A stretch of DNA of 55,649 nucleotides from Polaromonas sp. Its GTDB lineage: Bacteria > Pseudomonadota > Gammaproteobacteria > Burkholderiales > Burkholderiaceae_C. The position numbers and the translations under genes are program-made. The notes beneath the pieces are model-generated. The model was not told the DNA's origin, did not search any database, and worked only from the letters and a program-made list of their open reading frames with translations. The DNA lies in NCBI GenBank assembly GCA_030654695.1, contig JAURWY010000002.1, positions 1-55,649 on the forward strand, in the 5' to 3' direction. Of this stretch, positions 27,541-36,614 are shown piece by piece (within the stretch, counting starts at the first letter, position 1; each line of letters starts with the position of its first letter).

Positions 27541-28487
27541 ACGCTAGAGCCGAAGCCCAAGTACTGAGTCAACCTCAGCTGAGCAATGCGCATCTCGACG
27601 CCTTGGAAGAAGAAGCGATCTTCATCCTGCGTGAAGTCGCCGCCGCTTTCGAGCGCCCGACCCTGCTTTTTTCAGGCGGCAAAGACTCGCTGGTGCTGCT
27701 CAAATGCGCTGAAAAAGCCTTTGTCGACAGCACCCGTGGCGGCCACATTCCGTATCCGCTGCTGATGATCGACACCGGCCACAACTTCCCTGAAGTGACG
27801 GCTTTTCGCGACTACCGGGCACAGCAGCTCGGTGCCAATTTGATTGTCCGCAACGTCGAAGACTCGATGAAGCGCGGCACCGTTCGGCTGGCGCATCAGG
27901 GCGAGTCGCGCAATGTGCACCAGTCGGTCACGCTGCTCGAAGCCATTGAAGAATTTCGCTTTGACGCCCTGATAGGCGGCGCCCGCCGTGACGAAGAAAA
28001 AGCCCGCGCCAAAGAGCGGATTTTTTCGCACCGCGATGCCTTCGGCCAATGGCAGCCCAAAGCCCAACGGCCAGAGTTGTGGAACCTGTTCAACACGCGC
28101 TTGCAGCCGGGTGAGCACTTTCGCGTGTTCCCGATTTCCAACTGGACCGAGCTCGACGTCTGGCAATACATCGAGCGCGAGCAGATCGAACTGCCGTCGC
28201 TGTATTACGCGCACCAGCGCAGCGTGGTGGAACGCAAAGGTCTGCTGGTGCCGGTGACCGAACTCACGCCCTTGAAAGCGGGTGAAACCGCGGTCGATAA
28301 AACCGTGCGCTTTCGCACCTTGGGCGACATCACCTGCACTTGCCCGGTCGAGAGCCCGGCCATGAACCCGGCCGAAGTGGTGCTGGAAACGCTGACCACC
28401 GACGTCAGCGAGCGCGGTGCCACCCGCATGGACGACAAGACTTCAGACGCCTCGATGGAGAAGCGCAAAAAAGAGGGTTATTTCTGA
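27537..28487 (+). CDS. cysD: sulfate adenylyltransferase subunit 2
   Basis: A 316-residue member of the PP-loop ATP pyrophosphatase family, with the PP-loop SGGKDS near residue 46. With CysN it makes adenylyl sulfate from sulfate and ATP. The start is GTG 27537, which overlaps the cysH stop and follows an AGAGG-type ribosome binding site. The C-terminal EKRKKEGYF ending is canonical. Its stop shares a base with the cysN start. Confidence 0.93.
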   Translation: MNARAEAQVLSQPQLSNAHLDALEEEAIFILREVAAAFERPTLLFSGGKDSLVLLKCAEKAFVDSTRGGHIPYPLLMIDTGHNFPEVTAFRDYRAQQLGANLIVRNVEDSMKRGTVRLAHQGESRNVHQSVTLLEAIEEFRFDALIGGARRDEEKARAKERIFSHRDAFGQWQPKAQRPELWNLFNTRLQPGEHFRVFPISNWTELDVWQYIEREQIELPSLYYAHQRSVVERKGLLVPVTELTPLKAGETAVDKTVRFRTLGDITCTCPVESPAMNPAEVVLETLTTDVSERGATRMDDKTSDASMEKRKKEGYF

Positions 28488-29785
28488 TGAACACGATTCT
28501 TCAAACCGAGCAAGACACCCGCGCAGCCCTGCGCTTTGTCACCTGCGGCAGTGTCGATGACGGCAAAAGTACGCTGATCGGTCGCCTGTTGGTCGACTCC
28601 CGCGCTGTGCTGCAAGACCAGCTGGCCAGCGTTCAACGCAGCGGCAAGGTCGACTTGGCCCTGCTGACCGACGGCTTGCAAGCTGAGCGCGAGCAAGGCA
28701 TCACGATTGACGTGGCCTACCGCTACTTCAACACGGTCGCCCGCAAATTCATCATTGCCGATGCGCCCGGCCATGAGCAATACACCCGCAACATGGTCAC
28801 GGCAGCCTCCAGCGCCGACGCGGCCGTGGTGCTGGTCGACGCGACCAAACTCGACTGGCAATCAGCCCTGCCGAATCTGTTGCCACAAACCCGCCGCCAT
28901 TCACTGCTGGTGAAATTGCTGCGCGTGCCGTCCATCGTCTTTGCCGTCAACAAACTCGACGCCGTCGAAGACCCTGCGCTGGCGTTTCAGCACATCAGCG
29001 CGGCACTGCGGCGGTTCACACAAGAGGCTGGCATCACCGCGCACGCCATCGTGCCGGTGTCTGCCCTGATTGGCTTCAACGTGGTCGACGCCAACCCCGG
29101 TTGGTGCAACTACCAAGGCCCGGCTTTGTTAGCAATTTTGGAGCAATTGTCAGCCACCCCCGCGGACACCGCTCAGCCCTTCAGCTTTCCGGTGCAATGG
29201 GTTGAGAAGTTTTCGTCCAGCGCCGACACCTCACAAGGACGGCGTATTTTCTGGGGCCGGATTGCCAGCGGCGCAGTGCAAGTCGGCCAGAGCGTCAGCG
29301 TCTTGCCCGGCGGCAAAAGCGCTGTGGTGGCCGAAGTGCTGGACCATGCGCGTAAGCCCAAGTCAGTGCGTGCAGGCCACAGCGCCGGCATCATCTTGGA
29401 CCGCGAACTCGACGTGTCACGCGGTGACGTGTTGTTGGCCACTGAAGGCTTTGGCGCCTCACCCGGCCAACGCGAGCTGACCGCAACCGTCGCCTGGATG
29501 GATGACGAACCTTTGCTGCCCGGGCGCCTTTATTGGGCCTTGCAAGGCCACCGCTGGGTCAAAGCCAAGGTCAAGCGCATCGTCCACCAAGTGAACATCA
29601 ACACGCTGGAAGAGCAAGCGGCGACACAACTCGACGCCAATGCCATCGGCGTGGTCGAGCTGACGCTGCAGGAACCCATCGCCGCCGTGCCCTTTGCCGA
29701 ATCGCGTATTCTGGGTTCTCTGGTGCTGGTCGATACCGCCTCACACAAGACCTCCGGAGCCGCATTGGTTCTGTCCGCCCTATAG
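28487..29785 (+). CDS. cysN: sulfate adenylyltransferase subunit 1 (GTPase)
   Basis: A 432-residue EF-Tu-like GTPase that drives APS synthesis by CysD. The P-loop GSVDDGKST spans residues 21-29, and the EQGITIDVAYRYF, DAPGHEQYTRNM and NKLDAV motifs follow in order. The length shows that it is not fused to CysC, unlike NodQ-type enzymes. ATG 28487 overlaps the cysD stop. A hairpin with a T-run 37 bases after the stop probably ends the operon. Confidence 0.93.
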   Translation: MNTILQTEQDTRAALRFVTCGSVDDGKSTLIGRLLVDSRAVLQDQLASVQRSGKVDLALLTDGLQAEREQGITIDVAYRYFNTVARKFIIADAPGHEQYTRNMVTAASSADAAVVLVDATKLDWQSALPNLLPQTRRHSLLVKLLRVPSIVFAVNKLDAVEDPALAFQHISAALRRFTQEAGITAHAIVPVSALIGFNVVDANPGWCNYQGPALLAILEQLSATPADTAQPFSFPVQWVEKFSSSADTSQGRRIFWGRIASGAVQVGQSVSVLPGGKSAVVAEVLDHARKPKSVRAGHSAGIILDRELDVSRGDVLLATEGFGASPGQRELTATVAWMDDEPLLPGRLYWALQGHRWVKAKVKRIVHQVNINTLEEQAATQLDANAIGVVELTLQEPIAAVPFAESRILGSLVLVDTASHKTSGAALVLSAL

Positions 29786-29821
29786 CGTTGAGCCCGCCTT
29801 TAAACCCTCCCTTCAGCCCGG

Positions 29822-29851
29822 CCCTAGAAAGATCTTAAAATCTAGGGTTTT
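29822..29851 (+). terminator. rho-independent terminator after cysN
   Basis: CCCTAGA (29822-29828) and TCTAGGG (29841-29847) form a 7-bp stem followed by TTTT. It lies between cysN and fdxA and would end the sulfate-assimilation transcript. The loop contains TAAAAT, which could double as a -10 box for fdxA. Confidence 0.65.
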
Positions 29852-29872
29852 CACCGACAGAGCCAATAAAGC

Positions 29873-30202
29873 ATGACACACGTCGTTTCTGAATCCTGTA
29901 TCCGTTGCAAGTACACCGACTGTGTGGATGTGTGCCCCGTCGACTGTTTCCGCGAAGGTCCCAACATGTTGGTGATCGAACCGGACGAGTGCATCGACTG
30001 CGCCGTGTGCATTCCTGAATGCCCGGTCAACGCGATTTACGCAGAAGAAGACCTGCCCGCAGACCAACTCAACTTCATCAAGATCAACCTTGAGTTGTCG
30101 ACACAGCCAGGCTGGAAAAGCATCACCAAGCGCAAGCCGGCTTTGCCAGATGCAGAGGAATGGAAAGACAAGACCGGTAAGCTCAGCGAACTCATTCGCT
30201 GA
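29873..30202 (+). CDS. fdxA: 7Fe ferredoxin FdxA
   Basis: A 109-residue ferredoxin with cysteines in [18 protein letters not shown] and [13 protein letters not shown], the layout of the Azotobacter ferredoxin I family that binds one [3Fe-4S] and one [4Fe-4S] cluster. The [12 protein letters not shown] tail is typical. It lies directly before a ferredoxin-NADP reductase and close behind the sulfite reductase operon, so it may carry electrons for sulfite reduction (inference). Confidence 0.93.
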   Translation: MTHVVSESCIRCKYTDCVDVCPVDCFREGPNMLVIEPDECIDCAVCIPECPVNAIYAEEDLPADQLNFIKINLELSTQPGWKSITKRKPALPDAEEWKDKTGKLSELIR

Positions 30203-30222
30203 TTTTTCTGGCGCCACATCCA

Positions 30223-31284
30223 GTGAACGCAGCCGTCATCGAAACCGACGCCGTCATCATCGGTGCGGGACCTGTCGGCTTGTTTCAGGTCTTCCAGCTG
30301 GGGTTGCTGGAGATCAAGTCCCACGTCATTGATTCGCTGCCCTACGCTGGTGGCCAATGCATTGAGCTGTACCCCGACAAGCCGATTTACGACATTCCAG
30401 CCCTGCCAGCCACCACCGGCCGCGAACTCACGACGTCGCTGCTGCGGCAGATCGAGCCTTTTGGCGCGACCTTTCATTTCGGGCAAGAAGTCAGCACCCT
30501 TGAAAAGCAGGCCGATGGCAGGTTTTTACTGACGACGAACAAAGGCACAGCCTTTTTAAGCAAGACGATATTCATCGCTGCGGGTGTCGGTGCTTTCCAG
30601 CCGCGCCTGCTGCGCCTCGACGGCTTGGAGAAATTTGACGACACACAGCTTTTTTACCGCGTGAACAATCCGGCAGACTTTGCAGGACAACACTTGGTGA
30701 TCGTCGGCGGTGGCGACGCAGCCATCGACGCAGCCATAGCCTTCGCCAAAGCTGGTCCGGTGCAAGCCAAGAGCGTGACCTTGGTGCATCGGCGTGACAG
30801 CTTTCAAGCTGAGCCCACCAAGGTAGCTGAAATGAAAGCTTTGTGCGAGGCCAAGGCCATGCAGTTCATGGCAGGCCAAGTGACCAGCTACGAAGAAAAA
30901 GACGGCAAGCTGACCACGGCCAACATCACAGACCCCGATGGTGTCACGCACGCGCTGCCGGTCGACAAGCTGCTGGTGTTCTTTGGCCTGTCGCCCAAGC
31001 TTGGACCGATTGCCGACTGGGGTCTGGCTATTGAGCGCAAGCAGCTCACGGTGGACACCGAGAAGTTCTCGACCAGCGAGCCAGGCATTTTTGCGGTCGG
31101 CGACATCAACACCTATCCCGGCAAGAAAAAACTGATTTTGTGCGGCTTCCATGAATGTGTGCTGGCCGCTTTTGGCGCTGCACCGATCATCTTTCCGGAC
31201 AAAACCATCCAGCTGCAATACACCACCACCAGCACCAAGCTGCACAGGGTCTTGGGTGTCGAAAAGTCCGTTTCTAACGATTAA
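30223..31284 (+). CDS. ferredoxin-NADP reductase, thioredoxin-reductase-like type
   Basis: A 353-residue two-domain flavoprotein. The FAD motif [14 protein letters not shown] begins at about residue 13, and the NADPH motif [11 protein letters not shown] lies near residue 162. The CxxC of thioredoxin reductase is absent, and the sequence follows the YumC/TrxR-like FNR group. It exchanges electrons between NADPH and ferredoxin. The start is GTG 30223, with no good ribosome binding site, 20 bases after fdxA, so cotranscription with fdxA is probable. Confidence 0.87.
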   Translation: MNAAVIETDAVIIGAGPVGLFQVFQLGLLEIKSHVIDSLPYAGGQCIELYPDKPIYDIPALPATTGRELTTSLLRQIEPFGATFHFGQEVSTLEKQADGRFLLTTNKGTAFLSKTIFIAAGVGAFQPRLLRLDGLEKFDDTQLFYRVNNPADFAGQHLVIVGGGDAAIDAAIAFAKAGPVQAKSVTLVHRRDSFQAEPTKVAEMKALCEAKAMQFMAGQVTSYEEKDGKLTTANITDPDGVTHALPVDKLLVFFGLSPKLGPIADWGLAIERKQLTVDTEKFSTSEPGIFAVGDINTYPGKKKLILCGFHECVLAAFGAAPIIFPDKTIQLQYTTTSTKLHRVLGVEKSVSND

Positions 31285-31317
31285 AAATCGTAAGGCATCG
31301 CAGCCTCTGGGACGCAT

Positions 31318-31323
31318 TACAAT
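31318..31323 (+). promoter_or_regulatory. candidate -10 box upstream of TPP riboswitch 1
   Basis: TACAAT lies about 25 bases before the riboswitch core. The -35 region is poor (no TTGACA-like hexamer at 16-18 bases), so this is only a candidate promoter for the luxE-like operon. Confidence 0.3.
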
Positions 31324-31346
31324 TCAAATCGTTCGCAAGAACCATT

Positions 31347-31432
31347 CGCTAGGGGTGCTGTTGCCATGAAAGTGGCAACGGCTGAGAAAGTCCCTTTGAA
31401 CCTGATTGAGGTAATCCTCGCGCAGGGAAGCC
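31347..31432 (+). ncRNA. TPP riboswitch (THI element) 1
   Basis: The conserved TPP-aptamer blocks occur in order: GGGGTG (31352-31357), a closed hairpin TTGCCAT-GAAA-GTGGCAA, GGCTGAGA, CCTTTGAACCTGAT, GGTAAT, and GCG..GGGAA. A possible expression platform follows: AACGA/TCGTT and CTCTG/CAGAG stems at 31441-31474 enclose GTCCT (31466-31470), which could otherwise pair with AGGAC at 31506-31510 just before the ATG. This suggests translational control of the operon that begins with the LuxE-like gene. The aptamer is clear; the platform is inference. Confidence 0.95.
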
Positions 31433-31510
31433 AGTTTGACAACGACCGACTCTGCCTCAGAGCACGTCCTCGTTAGCCACCAGCCTTCCTGCCAAAAAAT
31501 GGGACAGGAC

Positions 31511-32605
31511 ATGGCAAACGGCAGCACAACTTCTGAAGACATCACCCGTGAATTGCTGGCGTTCATCGCGCGACAGGCCGTCAGCGATGAGGAATTCAAT
31601 GCGCTGGCGCTGCGCATCTTTGCCCGACAGTTCACGCACAACCTGCCCTACCAACGTTTTTGCCAGCTGCGCGGCAAAACCTCGCGGCTGGTCAAAAGTT
31701 GGCACGAGATTCCGGCCGTGCCGATCGACGCCTTCAAAGAGTTCACGCTGAGTTGTGTTCCTGTAGAGGAATGCGAGCGCGTCTTCATGACCAGCGGTAC
31801 GACCCGAGGCGATGTCAAAGGCCGACACCACCACCCGAACTTGGCCGTGTATGACGCGTCCATGTTGCGGCACTTCAGCGAACACTTCATGCAAGGCGAC
31901 ACACGCCTGCCGATGGGCATTCTGTTCCCGACCGAAACGCTGATGCAGAACTCCTCACTCGCCCACTACCTGGGCTTGGCGATGCAGCATTTTGGAACCG
32001 CTGACAGCGCTTACTACTTGGATCAAAACGGTCTGCGTACCGACGCGCTGTGTGAGTCACTGCGAAAGGCTGAGCAATCGAATCAAGCCTTTGCCTTGTT
32101 GGGCGCAAGTTACAGCTTTGTCCATCTGCTGGATGAACTGCAGGCGCGCGGACAGTCGTTTGCCCTGCCAAAGGGCAGCCGAATCCTCGACACCGGTGGC
32201 CTCAAAGGCCAGTCGCGGGATATTCCGATGGAAGATTTTTACGGCCAGTTGTCAGCCACCTTAGGCGTCGACCGCCGTCAGTGCATCAACATGTACGGCA
32301 TGACCGAGCTGAGCACGCAGTTTTATGACGCCGGCAACTACAGCGTTCCATCGGTCAAGCGCGGGCCGCACTGGCTGCGTTCACGATTGCTGGACCCGAT
32401 GACAGGGCAAGAAGTTGCCAGAGGCGAGCGCGGTGTTTTGGCGCACACCGACTTGGCCAACTTCAACTCAGTCACCACCATCTTGACGGAAGATGTGGGC
32501 GTTGCCACAGCCGATGGTTTTGTCCTGCTGGGCCGAGCGCAAGGCGCAGAGGCTAAGGGCTGCTCGTTGGCGGTTGAAGACTTCCTGAAAGCAGCGCGCG
32601 GATGA
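31511..32605 (+). CDS. LuxE-like acyl-protein synthetase under TPP riboswitch control
   Basis: A 364-residue member of the LuxE/acyl-protein synthetase family. The adenylate-forming motif MTSGTTRG is at residues 93-100 and YGMTEL at 262-267. A cysteine near the C-terminus, C351 in KGCSLA, is in the place where LuxE carries the acyl group. LuxE activates a carboxylic acid with ATP and passes it to LuxC for reduction. I chose ATG 31511 behind GGGACAGG; ATG 31499 is also possible, and a frame from TTG 31436 would start inside the riboswitch region. The stop overlaps the LuxC-like gene. The substrate is unlikely to be a fatty acid for light; see findings. Confidence 0.85.
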   Translation: MANGSTTSEDITRELLAFIARQAVSDEEFNALALRIFARQFTHNLPYQRFCQLRGKTSRLVKSWHEIPAVPIDAFKEFTLSCVPVEECERVFMTSGTTRGDVKGRHHHPNLAVYDASMLRHFSEHFMQGDTRLPMGILFPTETLMQNSSLAHYLGLAMQHFGTADSAYYLDQNGLRTDALCESLRKAEQSNQAFALLGASYSFVHLLDELQARGQSFALPKGSRILDTGGLKGQSRDIPMEDFYGQLSATLGVDRRQCINMYGMTELSTQFYDAGNYSVPSVKRGPHWLRSRLLDPMTGQEVARGERGVLAHTDLANFNSVTTILTEDVGVATADGFVLLGRAQGAEAKGCSLAVEDFLKAARG

Positions 32606-34077
32606 CAACGACCAGCGCCAACAAAAACGTCTTCAAAGCCGGTTACCTGCCCGGCTTGCGGGACGACGAAGTTCAATGGAAGCGACTGCAACTGGGCACC
32701 ACAACTGATACGTTATCGGTGGACGTACCCGAACTCAGCACCGACCAAATCAAAACCCTCGCCAGCCGCATTCGCCAAGCCAGTCGGACACATTTGAAGT
32801 CGTTGCCAATCTCGGACATCGTCCGCACCATCGACACCGCGATCGCGCGCTTGTTGAACGCCAACGACCCCTACCGGCAAGAACTTGAGCGCCTGTTGCC
32901 GCGCGCCACCGGCTTTGACGCCGCCATGGTGCGGCTGGGTTTGAACAGCTACCTGCAAACCTTTCGGGCGCTGCAACTGCAGCGCTTTGTCACCGAAGAT
33001 TTTGCCAACCCCAAGCTACTCGACGAGTTTCAAGCCCGCCCCAAAGGCGGCTGGACCAAGGCCATCGGCCCGGATTTACTGGTTCACGTTTGGGCTGGCA
33101 ATGTGCCCGCCCTGCCCTTGTGGAGTTTTGTTTCTGGCTTGTTGGTCAAAGCCGGTGCCATCGGAAAAATGTCCAGTGCAGAACCTATTTTTGCCAGCCT
33201 GTTTGCCCGTCTGCTGGTTGAAGTCGAGCCGCGCTGGGCCGACTGCTTTGCCGTGGTCTGGTGGCAAGGCGGTGACCCGGACGTTGAGCGCTGCGTTTTT
33301 GCCGAGGCCGACGTGGTGCTCGCCTACGGCGGCAACAAGGCGCTGCAAGCCATGCAAGACCGCATGCCGGTGACCACGCGCTTCTTGCCACACGGCCACA
33401 AGCTCAGTTTTGGCATGGTCTCCAACGCGGCTCTATCCGTCCTTCGAGGGCAAGCCACAGCGCGTGCTGCGGCGCTGGATATTGCTCGCTGGGACCAGCA
33501 AGGTTGTTATTCCCCGCATGTGTTTTATGTGCAGCGTGGTGGGCCAGTTCAGCCCCTCGAATTTGCACAGCTCCTGGCCGGCGAGCTGGCTGCACTGGCG
33601 GCTAAATTTACACGCCGAACGCTGACGCTGGAAGAAGCAGCCAGCGTCGGAAGTTGGCGGGAACATCACGAATTTGAGAGCCTTAGGCACGCTGGCCACC
33701 GCGTGCTGGGCGACGCGACACAAGCCTTCACAGTCGTTTACGCCGATAGCCCACAGCCGTTGCTGCCCGGCCCGCTGAACCGCTGCATTCTGGTGGTCGC
33801 GGTGGATTCGCTGCATGACGTGATGCCGCTGATTGAGCCGCAACGCGCCTACTTGCAAACGGTGGGCTTGGCCGCAGCGCCCGAGGAACTGCTGGCGCTG
33901 GGTGAGGCCTTGGGCCAAGCCGGCGTCACCCGCATTTGCGCCTTGGGTGCGATGACCTCTCCCGAAGCCGGTTGGCACCACGATGGCCGCTTCAGCTTGC
34001 TTGACTTGGTGCGCATGGTCGACATCGACCAATCGGCGGAACTGGCTGCTGAACGCTTCACCTCCTACGAGCTGTGA
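32602..34077 (+). CDS. LuxC-like acyl-CoA/acyl-protein reductase
   Basis: A 491-residue aldehyde-dehydrogenase-fold protein of the LuxC family. HVWAGNVPALPLWSF and SSAEPIFASLFARLL form part of the nucleotide-binding region, and the catalytic cysteine is C302 in WDQQGCYSPHVFYV. LuxC takes an acyl thioester and reduces it with NADPH to the aldehyde. ATG/ATGA overlaps on both sides (luxE-like stop before, ABC ATPase start two bases after its stop) show strict coupling. Without luxAB anywhere near, a biosynthetic or salvage reduction is the sensible role. Confidence 0.85.
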   Translation: MTTTSANKNVFKAGYLPGLRDDEVQWKRLQLGTTTDTLSVDVPELSTDQIKTLASRIRQASRTHLKSLPISDIVRTIDTAIARLLNANDPYRQELERLLPRATGFDAAMVRLGLNSYLQTFRALQLQRFVTEDFANPKLLDEFQARPKGGWTKAIGPDLLVHVWAGNVPALPLWSFVSGLLVKAGAIGKMSSAEPIFASLFARLLVEVEPRWADCFAVVWWQGGDPDVERCVFAEADVVLAYGGNKALQAMQDRMPVTTRFLPHGHKLSFGMVSNAALSVLRGQATARAAALDIARWDQQGCYSPHVFYVQRGGPVQPLEFAQLLAGELAALAAKFTRRTLTLEEAASVGSWREHHEFESLRHAGHRVLGDATQAFTVVYADSPQPLLPGPLNRCILVVAVDSLHDVMPLIEPQRAYLQTVGLAAAPEELLALGEALGQAGVTRICALGAMTSPEAGWHHDGRFSLLDLVRMVDIDQSAELAAERFTSYEL

Positions 34078-34078
34078 C

Positions 34079-34825
34079 ATGAGCCGATTTTTAGAACTCG
34101 AGGACGTTCGCTACGCCTACCCGGGCCAGAACCATGTCGTGCATGGCGTCAGCCTGCACATCGCGCCCGGTGATTTTCATTGCCTGATTGGCCGCAGTGG
34201 CTGCGGCAAAACGACCTTGCTCAAGCTCGCCGCAGGTTTGCTGCAACCGCAAAGTGGCGCGGTTACCTTGCAAGGTGTGCCGGTCTCAGAACCGACCGCC
34301 GACATGGGTTTTGTCTTCCAGTCGCCGACCTTGCTGGAATGGCTCACGGTGCTGGACAACGTCTTGTTGCCCATCGCCCTGCATGGAAAAGTTCAAGCTG
34401 CCCAGCATGAGAAAGCGAAGGCGTTGCTCGATCAACTTGATCTCAATGGCATGCAGTCGCGCTATCCGCAACAACTCTCAGGCGGGCAGCAAAGCCGTGT
34501 CGCGATCGCCAGAGCCTTGATCACAGCGCCGCCGATCTTATTTATGGACGAGCCCTTTGCATCGCTAGACGCCATCACGCGCAGCGAGCTGCAGCAAGAC
34601 CTGCTGGCGCTTTGCCAAAGTCAAGGCACCTCCGTCTTGTTTATCACGCATGACATCGCTGAAGCGGTCTATCTGGCGGACAACGTCAGCGTCATGCAGT
34701 CGGGCACGATTTGTCACCAGCTGGCCGTTGACTTGCTACACCCGCGCCAGCCCGCTCTGCGCTACACCGCCGACTTCAATGCCCGTTGCGCCGAGTTGCG
34801 TCAAGCCATGGACGGGAGCCTGTGA
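34079..34825 (+). CDS. ABC transporter ATPase (nitrate/sulfonate/thiamin-precursor type)
   Basis: A 248-residue ABC ATPase. Walker A GRSGCGKTT is at residues 38-46, the signature LSGGQ at 133-137, Walker B ILFMDE at 153-158 and the switch His in FITHD. It belongs to the SsuB/TauB/ThiZ-type group that serves NMT1/THI5-like binding proteins. ATG 34079 lies one base after the LuxC-like stop; a longer frame overlaps that gene and is not real. Its stop overlaps the permease start. Confidence 0.88.
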   Translation: MSRFLELEDVRYAYPGQNHVVHGVSLHIAPGDFHCLIGRSGCGKTTLLKLAAGLLQPQSGAVTLQGVPVSEPTADMGFVFQSPTLLEWLTVLDNVLLPIALHGKVQAAQHEKAKALLDQLDLNGMQSRYPQQLSGGQQSRVAIARALITAPPILFMDEPFASLDAITRSELQQDLLALCQSQGTSVLFITHDIAEAVYLADNVSVMQSGTICHQLAVDLLHPRQPALRYTADFNARCAELRQAMDGSL

Positions 34826-35595
34826 TGCGCCGCGAGCACTGGATGTCAATTGCCATGGGTGTCGTATTCTTCTTACTGTGGGAAGCTTGGGTGCGCATGG
34901 CCCAACCATCACCCTTGGTGCTGCCCGCACCCAGTGTCATTGCGCAATCGCTTTGGCAAGGCTTGGCTAGCGGCTACTTGTGGCCGCACATTGTCAGCTC
35001 CACCCGAGCCGTGGTGCTGGGGCTGCTGCTAGGAGGCACGGTGGGTTTTGTCGGCGGCTTGGTGTTGGGCGAGTCAGCCCGTTTGCGCGGCATCTTGATG
35101 CCTTACGTGGTCATCAGTCAAGTTGTGCCCAAGCTGGCGCTGGCGCCGCTGTTCATCGTTTGGTTTGGCTTTGGCACCTTGCCCATCGTGGTCATGACCG
35201 CCTTGATTTGTTTTTTCCCCCTGCTCGAGAACACCGCCACCAGCCTGCAACAAGTTGACCCACAGCGGCTGGAGTTGTTTCGCATGTTGCGGGCCAGCCG
35301 CTGGCAAACGCTGTGGCGGCTGAAGGTCCGCACCGGCCTGCCCAGCATCATGGCCGGCGTGCGCGTGGCCGTGGTGTTGGCCTGGGTCGGCGCGGTGGTG
35401 GCGGAATTCATTGGCGCCAGCCAAGGCTTGGGTGCGCTGATCATTGCCGCGCAAGGTTCCATGGACACGCCCTTGATGTTTGCGGTGCTGACTCTGATCA
35501 CCGTGCTGGGACTGGTGTTTTACAAGTCTGCCGAATGGCTGGAGCGACGCTTGCTCCAGCCGCCTGTTGATACCCCAAAGAAAGCTAAACAATGA
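34825..35595 (+). CDS. ABC transporter permease (ThiX/SsuC-like)
   Basis: A 256-residue permease with about six membrane segments and the EAA loop around residues 140-170 (LENTATSLQQVDPQRLELFRML). It would form the membrane channel with the ATPase before it and the binding protein after it. It starts on the ATPase stop codon and ends on the start of the next gene. Family membership alone does not separate thiamin-pyrimidine transport from sulfonate transport; the TPP riboswitch in front of the operon favours the former. Confidence 0.88.
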   Translation: MRREHWMSIAMGVVFFLLWEAWVRMAQPSPLVLPAPSVIAQSLWQGLASGYLWPHIVSSTRAVVLGLLLGGTVGFVGGLVLGESARLRGILMPYVVISQVVPKLALAPLFIVWFGFGTLPIVVMTALICFFPLLENTATSLQQVDPQRLELFRMLRASRWQTLWRLKVRTGLPSIMAGVRVAVVLAWVGAVVAEFIGASQGLGALIIAAQGSMDTPLMFAVLTLITVLGLVFYKSAEWLERRLLQPPVDTPKKAKQ

Positions 35596-36614
35596 CCCTC
35601 TGGACCCGCCAATTTCAAACCCTGCCCGCAGCCCTGGCTCTTGTTGTCAGTGCTTTAGCGCTCAGCGCGCCCAGCACCAGTCTGGCGCAGTCGCCAGCCC
35701 GGCTCGACAAAATGGTGGTCGCTGGCTGGAGCAAGCCCATCACTGAAATCACCAACTTGCTGGTCGAAGAAGACAAGGGCTTTTTCAAGGCGCGCGGCAT
35801 TGAGCTCGGTTACGTACCGGGCGCGGGTGGCGGCGATGCTTTGCGCAACATCCTCAGCGGCCAGGCCGACATTGCTTTCACCGACCCGGGTTCATTTTTT
35901 GCGGCCTTGGACAAAGGCGCAAAACTGCGCGCCATCTACGACATCTATCCGCAAAACGTCTTCAACGTGGTGTCGCTCAAATCAGCCAACATCAACAAGC
36001 CAGCCGACCTCAAAGGCAAACGCATCGGCGTTTACAGCCTGTCCAGCGGCACGCGGCAAAACCTGCAGGTGCTTTTGCACCAAGCGGGCTTGAGCGAATC
36101 CGACGTGACCGTGGTGGTGACGGGCTTGTTGAACTTCGCACCCCTGATGCAAGGCCAGGTCGACGCCACAGCCGCCACCGACACCGGCTTGCTGGTGGGT
36201 AAACAACGCGGCTTGGGCGACGTCAATGTGATGGAAGTCAAAAACCACCTGAACATTTCCAGCGACTTCTTCGTGGTACGTGAAGAAATCTACCAAACTA
36301 AAAAGGAAGTGCTCAAGCGCTTTTTGCTGGCCTACCGGGACAGCGCCGATTGGATGATTAGCTCCCCGGAAGAAGCCGCCAAACTGGCTGTCAAATACGC
36401 CATTGACGGCAAAGACCCGGCCATCAACATCGAGATCATCAAGCTGCGCAATTTGTCCAGTGTCTCGGTCAACACGCAAAAAAATGGGCTCGGTGCTTTT
36501 GACATGCTGTCCCTGCAAAAAGGCGCCCAAGCTTACAAAGCCTTCGGCGTGATTCAGCGCGACATCAAGATCTCTGACGTGGTGAGTCAAGACTTGCTGC
36601 CGGGCAAAAAATGA
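35592..36614 (+). CDS. NMT1/THI5-like ABC substrate-binding protein
   Basis: A 340-residue periplasmic protein with a signal peptide (cleavage likely after SLAQ near residue 33). The binding domain has KGFFKARGIELGYVPGAGGGDALRNILSGQADIAF, here cited only as the region at residues 63-97, and is typical of NMT1/THI5-like proteins such as ThiY. ThiY binds formylaminopyrimidine, a thiamin breakdown product. The protein has no cysteine at all, so it cannot be a THI5-type suicide HMP synthase, which needs a CCCFC motif. It starts on the permease stop and ends on the SDR start. Confidence 0.86.
   Translation: MTLWTRQFQTLPAALALVVSALALSAPSTSLAQSPARLDKMVVAGWSKPITEITNLLVEEDKGFFKARGIELGYVPGAGGGDALRNILSGQADIAFTDPGSFFAALDKGAKLRAIYDIYPQNVFNVVSLKSANINKPADLKGKRIGVYSLSSGTRQNLQVLLHQAGLSESDVTVVVTGLLNFAPLMQGQVDATAATDTGLLVGKQRGLGDVNVMEVKNHLNISSDFFVVREEIYQTKKEVLKRFLLAYRDSADWMISSPEEAAKLAVKYAIDGKDPAINIEIIKLRNLSSVSVNTQKNGLGAFDMLSLQKGAQAYKAFGVIQRDIKISDVVSQDLLPGKK

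Noticed and set aside
31511..34077. LuxE and LuxC homologues as signs of a bioluminescence operon
   Set aside because: No luxA, luxB or luxD is present, the genes follow a TPP riboswitch, and they are coupled to an ABC importer and an SDR. A metabolic reduction role fits better.
35592..36614. Binding protein as a THI5-type HMP synthase
   Set aside because: It has a signal peptide and contains no cysteine, so the CCCFC active-site motif is missing. It is a periplasmic binding protein.
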